Shown here piece after piece: positions 25,465 to 34,332 of a DNA stretch of 64,000 nt. Location: positions 992,001-1,056,000 of the forward strand of contig NZ_CAMZOK010000001.1 in the NCBI RefSeq assembly GCF_947331465.1, given 5' to 3'. The position numbers and the translations under genes are program-made. The first letter of the stretch is position 1, and every line of letters begins with the position of its first letter. The notes beneath the pieces are model-generated. The model saw only the letters and a program-made list of their open reading frames with translations, was not told the origin of the DNA and did not search any database. Source of the DNA: Shimia sp. Alg240-R146. Its GTDB lineage: Bacteria > Pseudomonadota > Alphaproteobacteria > Rhodobacterales > Rhodobacteraceae.

Positions 25465-28053
25465 TCAAGCGGCAGGGGCGAGAGGGGTCAGTGCGGATTT
25501 GGTGTCGTCCCATATCGCCGCCAGTTGATTCAAATAGTGGCGGGTGTCCGCGCAATTTTGGGCGTTGGCGCTGGCCTCGGCTTGCAGCAGCGTTTGGCGC
25601 AGTTGTGCGGCGCCGAAAACGGCCGCGCTTCCGGCGATGGTGTGCAAACGGGTGGCGATTGCGTTTAGCGCGTCGTCTTGCAACGGCGCAGTTTCGGCGA
25701 TCAGGTCATCGACCTCGGAAAAGAACCGGATCAGCAGGCGGCCAAAGGTGGCGTCGCCCATACCGTCGCGGTTGGCCGCCAGTTGGGTCGTGTCGATCAG
25801 GGGCGCGCCGTTGGCATCATGCGGCGTTTGCATATCGGCCAATGCGCGCCGCATTTCTGCAAGATCGAGCGGTTTGGGCAGAAACGCATTCATGCCGGCA
25901 CCAAGGAAGCGGTCACGGTCCTGCGGTTGAATGTTGGCCGAGACGGCGATGATCGGGACATTGCGGCTGGCTCCTTTGCCGCGGCGGATGGCCTGTGTGG
26001 CCTGCAGCCCATCCATGCCGGGCATGGTGATGTCCATGAGGATCAGGTCAAACTGCGATTTTGCCGCATGGTCGACACCGGTCTGCCCATCGGCAGCGGT
26101 GACCACGCTGTGGCCGTCTTTCTCCAGCAATTCGGTGGCCACTTCGCGGTTGATCGCGTTGTCTTCGACCAGCAGCACTGACATCTGCGCTGCGATGGCG
26201 TCTTCTTGTGAGGTCGCTTGCGCACTGCCCGGGGCGCGGTCCTGTTCCATCGGCAGGCGTACCCAGAATGTTGCACCTTCGCCCGGTGTTGTTTCCACCC
26301 CGATGGCGCCGCCCAGTCCCTGAACGATCCGGCGGGTGATGCCGAGACCAAGACCGGTGCCACCCGTCGCGCGGCCAAAAGAGGTGTCGGAGGTGACAAA
26401 ATCGTCAAACACCGTGGCCACGTCGTCAGGCGGAAAGCCAATGCCGGTGTCGATCACGCGGAATTCTATCACAGGCGTGTCGCCCGCTTGGTCCGGTAGT
26501 TTTTCGATTTCGATTAATACGCTGCCGCCTGGGGTGAACTTGATGGCGTTGCCCAGAAGGTTAAGCAGCACTTGTTCCAGCGCAGCGCGGTCCGTGCGCC
26601 CCCACGGCATTGGCGCGCCAACCCAGCGCCAGGCCAATACGGTGCCCTGATTGCCCGCTTGCCCCGACTGGCTGTCGATCAGCTCTGACAACAGCGCGCT
26701 GAGATCCGTGCAGGCGATGTTGAATTCAAGCTTGCCCGCCTGAAAGCGGGCGACGTCGAGCACGCTGTCGACATGACGCATCAGCAGGCGGCCGGAAATG
26801 TCCATATTGCGCAAATATCGCGTTTGGTCGGTTGTCAGGTCGGTGTCGGCCAGCAGGGTCAGATTGCCGAGCACGCCGTTAAGAGGTGTGCGGATCTCAT
26901 GACTCATCATCGTGAGAAACTCGGCTTTGGCCCGTTCGCTTGCAAGCGCGCGGTCGCGGGTTTCCTGCAACTCTTTTTCAGCGGCAACCCGTTTGGAGAT
27001 GTCGTGCAGAAAGGCGATGAACAGCTCTTGTTGGCCGTCGTCCGCGCGGTTGATCGACAACTCGATGGGGAATATTTCGCCGTTGGCGCGTTTGGCGGTG
27101 AGGGTTACGCGGCCTTTGCCTTCGATGGTGTCGGCGTCCCGATTGCGGATGCGTTCGGCGGCGGACATGTGGGTTTGCAGCATGTGGTCAGGTGAGACCA
27201 TTTCGATGATCTGACGTCCACGCACTTCTTCAAAGCTGTAGCCCAAAATGCGTTCCGCTGCTGCGTTGAATTCCAACACGCGACCCGTCAAATCTGTTAC
27301 CAGAACCGCATCCAGCGACGTTGTCAGGATGGTTTGCATGCGCTGGTTTGCCTGTGCCAGCGCGATGCCGCGGGCGCGGGATTTCCGATAGATAGACAGC
27401 ACGTAAATCGTCAGCGCCGCAAGCGTTGCGAACAGCAACACGGCCAGTCCTGCGAGTTGCTGTAGCATAGTCGAAATCGCCGCCCGGTTAGCATCTCCGG
27501 CAAGGGCAAAAAAGGTCAGGCCGGAGATGGACAGCGTGCGTGTCGTCTCGCGCAATTCAGCAGCGCGTTGGTCAAGCAGAGGCAGGGCCGCCACGAGATT
27601 GGCGTCTGATCCGTCGATCAGCGGCACCGTGGCTTGCAGAATGCTCCAGGTTTGGGCCAACGCGCCGGAGAATTCGGAAATCTCATCCACTTGCCGGTAA
27701 AAAGGCGACGTGCGTAGCGTGTTCACCCGGCTGTAGAGGATGTCGAAACGCAAGCGGAGACGGCTGAGGTTTTTATCTGTTTCAAACAGGGCAACCTTGA
27801 TCGCGTTGTGAAAATCACTGGCCTCAACTTCGACCTGCGATAGCGACCAGCCGACGTTGTCGGAAGCTTCGGGTTTGACACCGCTGAAGTTGGAAATGAC
27901 ACGATATGACAGCGCCGCGGTCAAGACGATCAGAACCGTGGCAAAGATCACGAGCGGGAAGCCAACCCTGCGGGAGAAATGGTTGGGGGCGGAATTGGAC
28001 AAGGGGGAGCGCAGCGACGAGATCGGAGTCGTATCAGGGGCCGAGGACGTCAT
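25465..28053 (-). CDS. Hybrid sensor histidine kinase with REC and HPt domains
   Basis: The 862-residue protein, in order: membrane helix 1 (about 31-50), a periplasmic sensor region (51-195), membrane helix 2 (about 197-222), a PAS domain (about 239-352), HisKA with the phospho-histidine H385 in MMSHEIRTPLNG, HATPase (LGNAIKFTPG, DTGIGF, GGTGLGLGI), a receiver domain with D674 in LILMDITMPGMDG, and a C-terminal HPt domain with H804 in LHTIAGSAAVFG. It is a complete phosphorelay in one chain. The upstream SUOX-fold gene (51 bp before it) may supply a periplasmic partner. The divergent NarL-type regulator gene is the likely output. Confidence 0.95.
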   Translation of the reverse strand: MTSSAPDTTPISSLRSPLSNSAPNHFSRRVGFPLVIFATVLIVLTAALSYRVISNFSGVKPEASDNVGWSLSQVEVEASDFHNAIKVALFETDKNLSRLRLRFDILYSRVNTLRTSPFYRQVDEISEFSGALAQTWSILQATVPLIDGSDANLVAALPLLDQRAAELRETTRTLSISGLTFFALAGDANRAAISTMLQQLAGLAVLLFATLAALTIYVLSIYRKSRARGIALAQANQRMQTILTTSLDAVLVTDLTGRVLEFNAAAERILGYSFEEVRGRQIIEMVSPDHMLQTHMSAAERIRNRDADTIEGKGRVTLTAKRANGEIFPIELSINRADDGQQELFIAFLHDISKRVAAEKELQETRDRALASERAKAEFLTMMSHEIRTPLNGVLGNLTLLADTDLTTDQTRYLRNMDISGRLLMRHVDSVLDVARFQAGKLEFNIACTDLSALLSELIDSQSGQAGNQGTVLAWRWVGAPMPWGRTDRAALEQVLLNLLGNAIKFTPGGSVLIEIEKLPDQAGDTPVIEFRVIDTGIGFPPDDVATVFDDFVTSDTSFGRATGGTGLGLGITRRIVQGLGGAIGVETTPGEGATFWVRLPMEQDRAPGSAQATSQEDAIAAQMSVLLVEDNAINREVATELLEKDGHSVVTAADGQTGVDHAAKSQFDLILMDITMPGMDGLQATQAIRRGKGASRNVPIIAVSANIQPQDRDRFLGAGMNAFLPKPLDLAEMRRALADMQTPHDANGAPLIDTTQLAANRDGMGDATFGRLLIRFFSEVDDLIAETAPLQDDALNAIATRLHTIAGSAAVFGAAQLRQTLLQAEASANAQNCADTRHYLNQLAAIWDDTKSALTPLAPAA

Positions 28054-28104
28054 GTCATCAGATCCGGAAAAGCCAAGGGCGCGCGTAAAACCATGGGCGG
28101 AAGG

Positions 28105-28626
28105 TTAATCGACGAGTTCAAGCCTGTCGAGTTGCCAGACGCTGCGGGAATAGACCAGAGATGTCTGGTATTCGGCAGAAGAATCGTAGGGGTAGATGAT
28201 CCAAAGCGGGCCTTTGTCGCGGCGGTGCATAGGCTCGCCATTCATTTCATAGGCGAGGATCGGGGCTTTGTCCTGCAACTCTGAGACCGGCAATTCGATC
28301 GCATAGTCGTTGATGGCCAAAGCCCGCAGCGTGCTGCTCGAACTCCCCAGTTCATCGAGCAGCAACGCTAGCGGTACACCCGTGAACACATGAACCCCTT
28401 CCGTCCATATGGTCGATGTCGACACCGTTTCCGCTGGCAGTGCGCGCAGCATGTCGATGTCGAACTGAACCGTACCCTCAGCGTTCTTGGCGCCGATTTT
28501 GCCTGATACAGTCAGTATGACGCTTCCGGTAGGTGCCGCCGGAACGTCATCAGCCGCGAAGGCCGTCGTGAGTGGTAGCAGCAGGCAAAAAACGAAAGAC
28601 ACGGCTGTGCGAAATACAAAAGTCAT
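28105..28626 (-). CDS. Periplasmic SUOX-fold (molybdopterin-binding-like) protein without Mo-ligand cysteine
   Basis: The 173-residue protein has a signal peptide (about 1-24, ending AFA). Its mature domain resembles the molybdopterin-binding fold of sulfite-oxidase-type proteins (FTGVPLALLLDELG, AINDYAIELPVSE, APILAYEMNGEPM, GPLWIIYPYD). The only cysteine in the whole protein is inside the signal peptide, so the cysteine that ligates molybdenum in active enzymes is absent. A ligand-binding or sensory role fits better than catalysis. It is encoded directly upstream of the hybrid kinase on the same strand, consistent with a kinase-associated periplasmic sensor protein. Confidence 0.8.
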   Translation of the reverse strand: MTFVFRTAVSFVFCLLLPLTTAFAADDVPAAPTGSVILTVSGKIGAKNAEGTVQFDIDMLRALPAETVSTSTIWTEGVHVFTGVPLALLLDELGSSSSTLRALAINDYAIELPVSELQDKAPILAYEMNGEPMHRRDKGPLWIIYPYDSSAEYQTSLVYSRSVWQLDRLELVD

Positions 28627-28699
28627 GTCTTGGTGTCCTGTATGCTTACCCTGTTATTGCAGAAGTTCTGACACAACTGCACCGATCAAAGGGATAGTT

Positions 28700-28723
28700 A
28701 CCTATCCATAAGGATAGGTTTTT
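28700..28723. promoter_or_regulatory. Inverted repeat in the kinase-regulator divergent region
   Basis: ACCTATCC-ATAA-GGATAGGT is an 8-bp inverted repeat followed by TTTT. A partial extra copy (GGATAG) lies just upstream at about 28692. It is in the 292-bp region between the divergent SUOX-fold and response-regulator genes. It is a candidate operator, perhaps for the NarL-type regulator; the T-run also allows a terminator reading, but no transcript is known to end here. The rest of this region shows no gene. Confidence 0.4.
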
Positions 28724-28918
28724 CATTTTGACGTGGGGGAAACCAAGTGGGTCGCGCAACAATAAAAGGACGCCACGGGGATTTTGCTGAGTCTTTTGGC
28801 AATTGACCCAAATACCTTAGACTAGAGATTGCCTCCTGTGTCAGGTTAGGGAAACCGTGCCTTGCACACCGGCGCCTGACGTGGGCAGTTGGAAGGGGTA
28901 GATCAAAGGAAGTTCGTC

Positions 28919-29530
28919 GTGTTGATCCTCATCGCAGATGATCATGATTTGTTGCGAGACACGCTTGTTGCCTATGTGCAGACGGCGGGTGGCATCGACG
29001 TTCTGACTGCGCCGACTTTGGATCAGGCCATGACCCTTATTCACAACGATGGACCGTTTGATCTTGTGCTGCTGGATTACAACATGCCCGGCATGAACCG
29101 GCTGGAAGGATTGCGGCGGGTGCTGGACCTGCCGGATGGACCCCGCGTGGCATTGATTTCCGGCGAGGCGCCGCGGGCGGTGGTGCAGGAAGCCATTGAC
29201 GCCGGAGCCGCCGGGTTTGTGCCGAAAACGCTACCGGCCAAGTCGTTGGTCAACGCCATCCGGTTTATGGCGGCGGGGGAGCAGTTCGTCCCGCTTGACC
29301 TTTTGGTGCCGACCGAGCATTCGGCCCACCCGATGGCGAAGCGCCTGACAAAACGTGAGTTGCAGGTTCTGGAAGGGCTAACCAATGGCAAATCCAACAA
29401 GGAAATCGCCCGAGATCTGGAGCTTTCCGAGCCGACCGTGAAGCTGCACGTGAAAAATCTGTATCGAAAAATTGGTGCCTCAAACCGGACGCAGGCCGCT
29501 CTTTTGGCGCGCGAAGCAAAGTTGTTCTGA
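28919..29530 (+). CDS. NarL/LuxR-type response regulator
   Basis: The 203-residue protein has a receiver domain with acidic pocket D7-D8 and phospho-acceptor D53 (LLLDYNMPGM), the conserved lysine in GFVPKT, and a C-terminal LuxR helix-turn-helix (LTKRELQVLEGLTNGKSNKEIARDLELSEPTVKLHVKN). I favour the GTG start at 28919, with AAAGGAAG about 6 bp upstream; a TTG at 28889 is in frame. It is divergent from the SUOX-fold/kinase pair and is the probable target of their phosphorelay. The following envelope genes are possible targets. Confidence 0.93.
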   Translation: MLILIADDHDLLRDTLVAYVQTAGGIDVLTAPTLDQAMTLIHNDGPFDLVLLDYNMPGMNRLEGLRRVLDLPDGPRVALISGEAPRAVVQEAIDAGAAGFVPKTLPAKSLVNAIRFMAAGEQFVPLDLLVPTEHSAHPMAKRLTKRELQVLEGLTNGKSNKEIARDLELSEPTVKLHVKNLYRKIGASNRTQAALLAREAKLF

Positions 29531-29658
29531 TTTTTCCCCCTATCAAAGGTTTGGGAATGGGCGGGCATACGAGTAGGGTTGGGGAAGAGAAAACCGTCGC
29601 CGGATCGAGTCGCCTGACAGCACCGGCAGCGGATCCAGTTTTTTGAACAGGAGATTTC

Positions 29659-30465
29659 ATGCGCCGGTTTAATGCTAAATGGTTGATCGCTTTTGTTTTG
29701 GCGTTGAGCGCGGGGGCGGGCCTTGCGCAAGAAACCCAGGAAGAAAACGATACGCCCGCTGATCCTGCAATGATGCGGCTTGATCCGCGCGCGATCGAAA
29801 TCGTCGAGAGCGTTGCCACGGTCCTTACGACGCAGGAGACCGTCGCGGTCAATTGGTTGGTGTCATTTGATCAGGTGATTGATGGTCGCGAAAAGCTGAC
29901 CCACGTTCGCAGTGGTCGTGCAATGGTGGCGCGGCCGGACAATTATTACGCCTATGTCGAGCAAGAAGAGGGTTCGCGGGAGTTCTTTTTTGATGGCTAC
30001 GGGCTGACGGTTCATTTGCCAGAGAAAAACGCCTACACGCATATGCCGTTTTTCGGCACGTTTGACGAGCTTACAGAGGCTGTGCGCGAGGAGCATTCTG
30101 AGAGCCTGCCGATCTGGAAGGTTCTGGTGCCAGATTTTGCAGATGAGTTTTTGGGAGACATTACCGCGGCAGCGTATTTGGGGGTCAAGCGGGTCGCGGG
30201 CATAGAGGTGCACCACGTGGCCATGTCCAGTTATCAAGAAGACTTGCAAATGTGGATCACCACCGATCCGGTGAACCCCGTTTTGGCAATGATTGTTGGC
30301 ACAAACCCCTATGAGCAGGGGTGGCCGCAATATCGGGCCTATTTCAGCAATTGGGAATTTGCGCCGGACATCACGGAAGACAGTTTCACCTTTTATCCGG
30401 AGGACGAGGACGACCGTTTGGTGTGGCCTAAGCGCAATAACGATGTGACTGAGGGGGGGAACTGA
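29659..30465 (+). CDS. DUF2092 periplasmic protein
   Basis: The 268-residue protein has a signal peptide (about 1-23, ending GLA-QE). The mature domain matches DUF2092, a LolA/LolB-like half-barrel family of predicted periplasmic proteins: VSFDQVIDGREKLTHVRSG, a YYAYVEQ strand, and GVKRVAGIEVHHVAM. The function is unknown; lipid or lipoprotein carriage is only suggested by the fold. Its TGA stop immediately precedes the ATG of the next gene, so the two are translationally coupled and probably work together. Confidence 0.85.
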   Translation: MRRFNAKWLIAFVLALSAGAGLAQETQEENDTPADPAMMRLDPRAIEIVESVATVLTTQETVAVNWLVSFDQVIDGREKLTHVRSGRAMVARPDNYYAYVEQEEGSREFFFDGYGLTVHLPEKNAYTHMPFFGTFDELTEAVREEHSESLPIWKVLVPDFADEFLGDITAAAYLGVKRVAGIEVHHVAMSSYQEDLQMWITTDPVNPVLAMIVGTNPYEQGWPQYRAYFSNWEFAPDITEDSFTFYPEDEDDRLVWPKRNNDVTEGGN

Positions 30466-30466
30466 G

Positions 30467-31807
30467 ATGCGACGTCTGTTTGGATTTTTCTTGAGCTTTG
30501 TCATTGCTCTTACGCAAACGCCAGTGCCGTTCCTGTCAGGGTTTTCGGGGCCGGACGCAGCCTATGCACAGGCGCGCCGCGCCGGAGCGGGTGGTGGATT
30601 CAGTCGGCAGCCGACAGCACGACCAGGTGCAGCGCGGACGCGACCGGCAATACAGGCGCCAAAGGCGCGACCAGCGCCATCTATTAAACCGCGACCTTCT
30701 GCGCCAAGCACACGGCCATCGCGCCCGGCGACGCAACCATCGACACGGCCAAGCCAGCCGTCGACACGGCCAAGCCAGCCGTCGACACGGCCGAGCCAAC
30801 CTTCGACACGGCCGAGCCAGCCGTCGACACGACCGAGCCAGCCGTCGACACGGCCAAGCCAGCCGTCGACACGGCCAAGTCAGCCGTCGACTCGGCCGAG
30901 CCAGCCGGGAACGCGACCGGATCGTCCGGCGACGTTGCCAAGCTTGCCGGGCAGCGGGACCAGGCCGCCAAGCACCCGGCCGCCGGGCGTTAGACCGCCG
31001 GGTGAGCGGCCTCCGGGCTCCCGTCCGCCGGGCAACCGCCCACCGGGTTCTCGGCCTCCACCCACGCAATTGCCTGAATTTGGTAAGCCGGTGCGGCCAC
31101 CCAAGCCTCCCGGATGGCGCCCGCCGGGCCATCGTCCGCCCGGCTGGAGGCCGCCACATTATAACCCGCCCTACTATCGTCCGCCGCATTGGCATTGGGG
31201 CAGCTATTATTGGTACCCGAGTTGGGGGTGGTATTTCACCGCTATCGTGGCCGGTTCGACGCTTGTCTACGTGACCTCTCTTCCAGACGACAAAGAGTGC
31301 GAGAAGGTCAAAGACGGGTCCGAGACGCTCTATCTATGTGATGGTGTCCTGTATCGTCCGACGTATCATGACGACACACAGGTCTATGAGGTTGTCACAC
31401 CAACCGATGAGGACGGTGCTGCTGAAGCCGAAACCATGCTTGGATTGTCGTTGACTTCGCCGATGACGCGCGGACCTGCAGTGCGGGAATTGCAGACGCT
31501 GTTGGGCGGTTATGACTATGACGTCGGCGCCGTTGATGGTGTTTTCGGACGGTCGACCGAAGCCGCGCTTTTGTGGCTGCAGTATGACTATGAACTGGAG
31601 CAGACTGGTGCAGTAGACGAGCCCACGGCGCAGTTGCTTGGCATTTTGCCGCCAGATGAAACGGAGACGCCAGCCGCTGAGGCGGCTGAAGCTGATGAAG
31701 CTGAAGGTGCGGACGCGGCAGATGCTGCGGAGGAAGATCCGGACTCCGAAGCAGAACCTGCTGATCCGGCACCTGAGGATGATGAGGGCAAAAACGTCGA
31801 AGAGTGA
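30467..31807 (+). CDS. Pro-rich repeat protein with peptidoglycan-binding domain
   Basis: The 446-residue exported protein has a signal segment (about 1-36). A long Pro/Ser/Thr/Arg region follows (about 45-220), with eight tandem PSTRPSQ heptapeptides then PPGxR repeats. After a membrane-like or aromatic stretch (WYPSWGWYFTAIVAGSTLVYV, about 262-285) comes a PG_binding_1-like domain (about 325-385: PAVRELQTLLGGYDYDVGAVDGVFG), and then an acidic Ala/Glu tail. It probably anchors to or senses the cell wall. It is coupled to the DUF2092 gene. Confidence 0.8.
   Translation: MRRLFGFFLSFVIALTQTPVPFLSGFSGPDAAYAQARRAGAGGGFSRQPTARPGAARTRPAIQAPKARPAPSIKPRPSAPSTRPSRPATQPSTRPSQPSTRPSQPSTRPSQPSTRPSQPSTRPSQPSTRPSQPSTRPSQPSTRPSQPGTRPDRPATLPSLPGSGTRPPSTRPPGVRPPGERPPGSRPPGNRPPGSRPPPTQLPEFGKPVRPPKPPGWRPPGHRPPGWRPPHYNPPYYRPPHWHWGSYYWYPSWGWYFTAIVAGSTLVYVTSLPDDKECEKVKDGSETLYLCDGVLYRPTYHDDTQVYEVVTPTDEDGAAEAETMLGLSLTSPMTRGPAVRELQTLLGGYDYDVGAVDGVFGRSTEAALLWLQYDYELEQTGAVDEPTAQLLGILPPDETETPAAEAAEADEAEGADAADAAEEDPDSEAEPADPAPEDDEGKNVEE
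30740..30907 (+). repeat. Eight tandem 21-bp repeats encoding PSTRPSQ
   Basis: Eight 21-base units run without spacers, each starting TCGACACGGCC (with point variants in units 3, 5, 7 and 8). They encode the heptapeptide STRPSQP in frame within the Pro-rich protein. Units 1, 2 and 6 are identical, which suggests recent slippage or recombination, so copy number probably varies between strains. Confidence 0.95.
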
Positions 31808-31834
31808 CGGCGTTTGCCTTTGAAAACACTACGG

Positions 31835-31870
31835 AAGGGCGGCGGCAGAAATGCGGGCCGCCCTTTTCAT
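31835..31870 (+). terminator. Terminator after the Pro-rich protein gene
   Basis: AAGGGCGGC and GCCGCCCTT form a 9-bp stem around a 13-nt loop, followed by TTCATTTT, 28 bases after the stop. Confidence 0.8.
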
Positions 31871-31969
31871 TTTGATGGCGGGTGTGGCGCAGTTGCACTA
31901 GCGGTAGACACGTCCAGCGGGTAGGGTCCGCGAGCTTGGTGGGGGCCAGAGCAGGGACGATTTGAGTTT

Positions 31970-32929
31970 ATGGGCCGATTTGCCTCCACCGTTTTGGGCG
32001 CGCTTTGCATGTGCGCCTCCTATTTTCCAGCCTCTTTGCCTGCAGTGGCCGAAGACAGTGCGACCGTGCCTGTTTCAGAGGCGCGGGAGCGACTCGGATT
32101 CGGCAATCTTTTGGTCAATGACGCGCTTGGCGACGGATACGACCGTTGGCGCAGCGGATCTTATAGCACGTCGCGCGTTTGGGGACGCGGCTGGGATGGG
32201 GCCTTGCCAGAAGAATTTGGCGATATTCTCGAGCTGCGGATCGGCGGCGAGATCATTTCACCTGCAAACCTTGTGACGCCAGCGCCGGGTGATCGCCGGT
32301 GGGCGGGGTCGCTGTTTGTCGGGTTGCACACACATTTCCAGCGCGGCGGCACAGAATTTGCCTTGGGCGGTGATCTTGTTGCGATCGGCCCGATGACGCG
32401 ACTGGATCAATTGCAAGGTGCGCTGCATGACTTGGTCGGCATTGATGGGCCGTCGGATGCCGTCCGTGCGGCGCAGATCGGGGATCAGATTATCCCGCGG
32501 TTTGTGGGCGAGATCGGACGCGATTTGAAAGTGGGCGAGCGGGGCACACTGCGTCCGTTTATGGAGCTGCGCGCGGGCGACGAAACCCTGGCGCGGGCCG
32601 GATTTGATGTGACAATTGGCCAGTTCGGTCAGGGTGAACTTTTGGTGCGCGATTGGGTCACAGGGCACCGGTATCGGACCATTCGAAATCACCAAAAAAG
32701 CGTGTCTTTTGTTGCGGGTGCAGACATCGCCAAGGTCTTTGACAGCGTCTACTTGCCGAGCAGCGACGGCTATCAGCTGAGTGACGAGCGCAGCCGCGTG
32801 CGCGCGGGCATTCATGTGCGCGGTGAGGCGTATCACGTGTTCTATGGGGTAAGCTGGTTGAGCAAAGAATTTAAAGGTCAGAGCGACGATCAGTTGGTCG
32901 GTGCAATCAAGCTGGACTTTAACTTCTGA
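31970..32929 (+). CDS. LpxR-family lipid A deacylase-like outer-membrane protein
   Basis: The 319-residue protein has a signal peptide (about 1-27) and the LpxR (DUF2219) layout: an N-terminal LLVN50-D51-ALGDGYDRW motif, corresponding to the Asn-Asp pair of the LpxR active site, then GLHTHFQ, LGGDLVAIGPM and ALH153DLVG, where LpxR has its catalytic histidine. It ends in Phe after alternating strands, as outer-membrane beta barrels do. LpxR removes the 3'-acyloxyacyl group of lipid A. Activity here is inferred. An LpxO-like gene lies two genes downstream. Confidence 0.8.
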   Translation: MGRFASTVLGALCMCASYFPASLPAVAEDSATVPVSEARERLGFGNLLVNDALGDGYDRWRSGSYSTSRVWGRGWDGALPEEFGDILELRIGGEIISPANLVTPAPGDRRWAGSLFVGLHTHFQRGGTEFALGGDLVAIGPMTRLDQLQGALHDLVGIDGPSDAVRAAQIGDQIIPRFVGEIGRDLKVGERGTLRPFMELRAGDETLARAGFDVTIGQFGQGELLVRDWVTGHRYRTIRNHQKSVSFVAGADIAKVFDSVYLPSSDGYQLSDERSRVRAGIHVRGEAYHVFYGVSWLSKEFKGQSDDQLVGAIKLDFNF

Positions 32930-33037
32930 GGCTAAACGGTATCAGCCAATCACTTTTTTAAAATTCGGGCTAGGCACACCGAATCGGCTTTGTTAACTTG
33001 TCGTTAATAAAAAAACTAAATGGCAGGTTATCGGGCA

Positions 33038-34108
33038 ATGAAAACGGGCTTTCGTGGCACGTTCGTCATCTCCTGGTCGCAAACAGAAGTAGATGGTCTT
33101 AGGGCCGCACCGGTACAAACGCTGGAAACAGGCGTGGTGTGGTCGTGGACTGGGGACGCCGTCCAAGTGGACGGCTCCGGCACGCTTTTGCGTCTCGACC
33201 ATGGGGAAGAAGGGACAAATATACGAAAACGGGCGGCGCGCATGGTGCGCCGTTTGGTAGGTGCAGCTGTGACCGGGGATGGGACATCAGTTGACCTTGG
33301 ACATCTTGAAGGGGACGATCCGCTCATGGAGGGCGGTTTTGTCGTCACCGACGGAACGCAAAGCTATACAGCGACAGTGATCGAGGTGCCGGGCAGTGCA
33401 CCTTTGCTGATGTTTCTGGATGAACTTCCACCAAAAAGGCGTGAGCTTTGGGTGGTGCATCATTCTATGGAAGCGCTAGAGGCGCGGGCGCCGGGAACGG
33501 TGGGCGCCGGGGTGATTTGTTTCACGCCGGGCACCATGATTGCTACACCCGAGGGGCCTCGTCGCATCGAGGATCTGCGGGAAGGCGATCGCGTGCAAAC
33601 CCGCGACAACGGTGCGCAGGACGTGCAGTGGATTGGCAGCCGGCGGATGACCGGTGCGCGCTTGTTTGCGATGCCCAAGCTGCGGCCTATTCGCATACGG
33701 GCGGGCGCGCTGGGCATTGATCGACCCGACGAAGAACTGCTGGTTTCACCCGATCACCGCATGTTGGTGCGCGGCGCGGCTGCACGGGCGTTGTTCAATA
33801 CAAACGAGGTTTTGGTGGCGGCGCGTGATCTGGTGAACGGGTCAAGCGTGGCGGTGGATCATGCGCTGCGTGAGGTGACATATGTGCACCTCTTGTTGCC
33901 AGGACACGAGATCCTTTGGGCCAATGGCGTGGAGAGCGAGAGTTTTCATCCGGCAAACGCGGCGATGGACTCGTTGGCGGACACTGATCGTATGCGGCTT
34001 TTGGATAAGCTGCCTGAGCTGGAGATCAATCCACATAACTATGGGCCATATGCGCGGCGCAATCTCACAGCGAGCGAAGCGGCGATCTTGATGCACGACG
34101 CAGCCTAA
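33038..34108 (+). CDS. Hint-domain protein
   Basis: The 356-residue protein has an N-terminal beta-rich region (about 1-160) followed by a Hedgehog/intein (Hint) domain beginning VICFTPGTMIATPEG (about 165-320), with LVSPDHRMLV and FHPANAAM later. Hint domains autoprocess at their N-terminal Cys; here no C-extein splice partner is evident. Roseobacter genomes often carry several such proteins of unknown function. I favour ATG 33038 (AGG 10 bp upstream); an ATG at 33020 has no ribosome binding site. A terminator follows at 34132. Confidence 0.85.
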   Translation: MKTGFRGTFVISWSQTEVDGLRAAPVQTLETGVVWSWTGDAVQVDGSGTLLRLDHGEEGTNIRKRAARMVRRLVGAAVTGDGTSVDLGHLEGDDPLMEGGFVVTDGTQSYTATVIEVPGSAPLLMFLDELPPKRRELWVVHHSMEALEARAPGTVGAGVICFTPGTMIATPEGPRRIEDLREGDRVQTRDNGAQDVQWIGSRRMTGARLFAMPKLRPIRIRAGALGIDRPDEELLVSPDHRMLVRGAAARALFNTNEVLVAARDLVNGSSVAVDHALREVTYVHLLLPGHEILWANGVESESFHPANAAMDSLADTDRMRLLDKLPELEINPHNYGPYARRNLTASEAAILMHDAA

Positions 34109-34131
34109 GCAATCCGCCGAGTTAAAATTTA

Positions 34132-34165
34132 GAACGCCCTGATCCTTGAGATCGGGGCGTTTTCC
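34132..34165 (+). terminator. Terminator after the Hint gene
   Basis: AACGCCCTGATC and GATCGGGGCGTT form a long stem around a short loop followed by TTCC, 24 bases after the stop. The remaining bases to 34332 hold no recognisable gene and form the leader of the LpxO-like gene. Confidence 0.8.
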
Positions 34166-34332
34166 GTTGATGGCCCGCGCACTAGGTCGGGTCGAATTTG
34201 TCGCACCGGTTACGCGGGCATACGTGCCGGAAAGAACCGAATGTCTCGCCGAGGCACTTGATCACCTTACGGCGCCGTGCGATTCTTGTCGGAAGAGGTT
34301 ATTTAAACACTCATCAATTTGAGGGTCGGCTC

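Noticed and set aside
30740..30907. Tandem repeats considered as a CRISPR array
   Set aside because: The units are contiguous 21-mers without spacers and keep the reading frame of a Pro-rich protein.
25465..31807. Possible genomic island around the kinase and Pro-rich genes
   Set aside because: No integrase, tRNA target, direct repeats or clear change of base composition; neighbours have the same style of codon use.
33038..34108. Hint domain considered as an intein inserted in another gene
   Set aside because: No host protein halves flank it, and the N-terminal region is a stand-alone beta-rich domain of the roseobacter Hint family.
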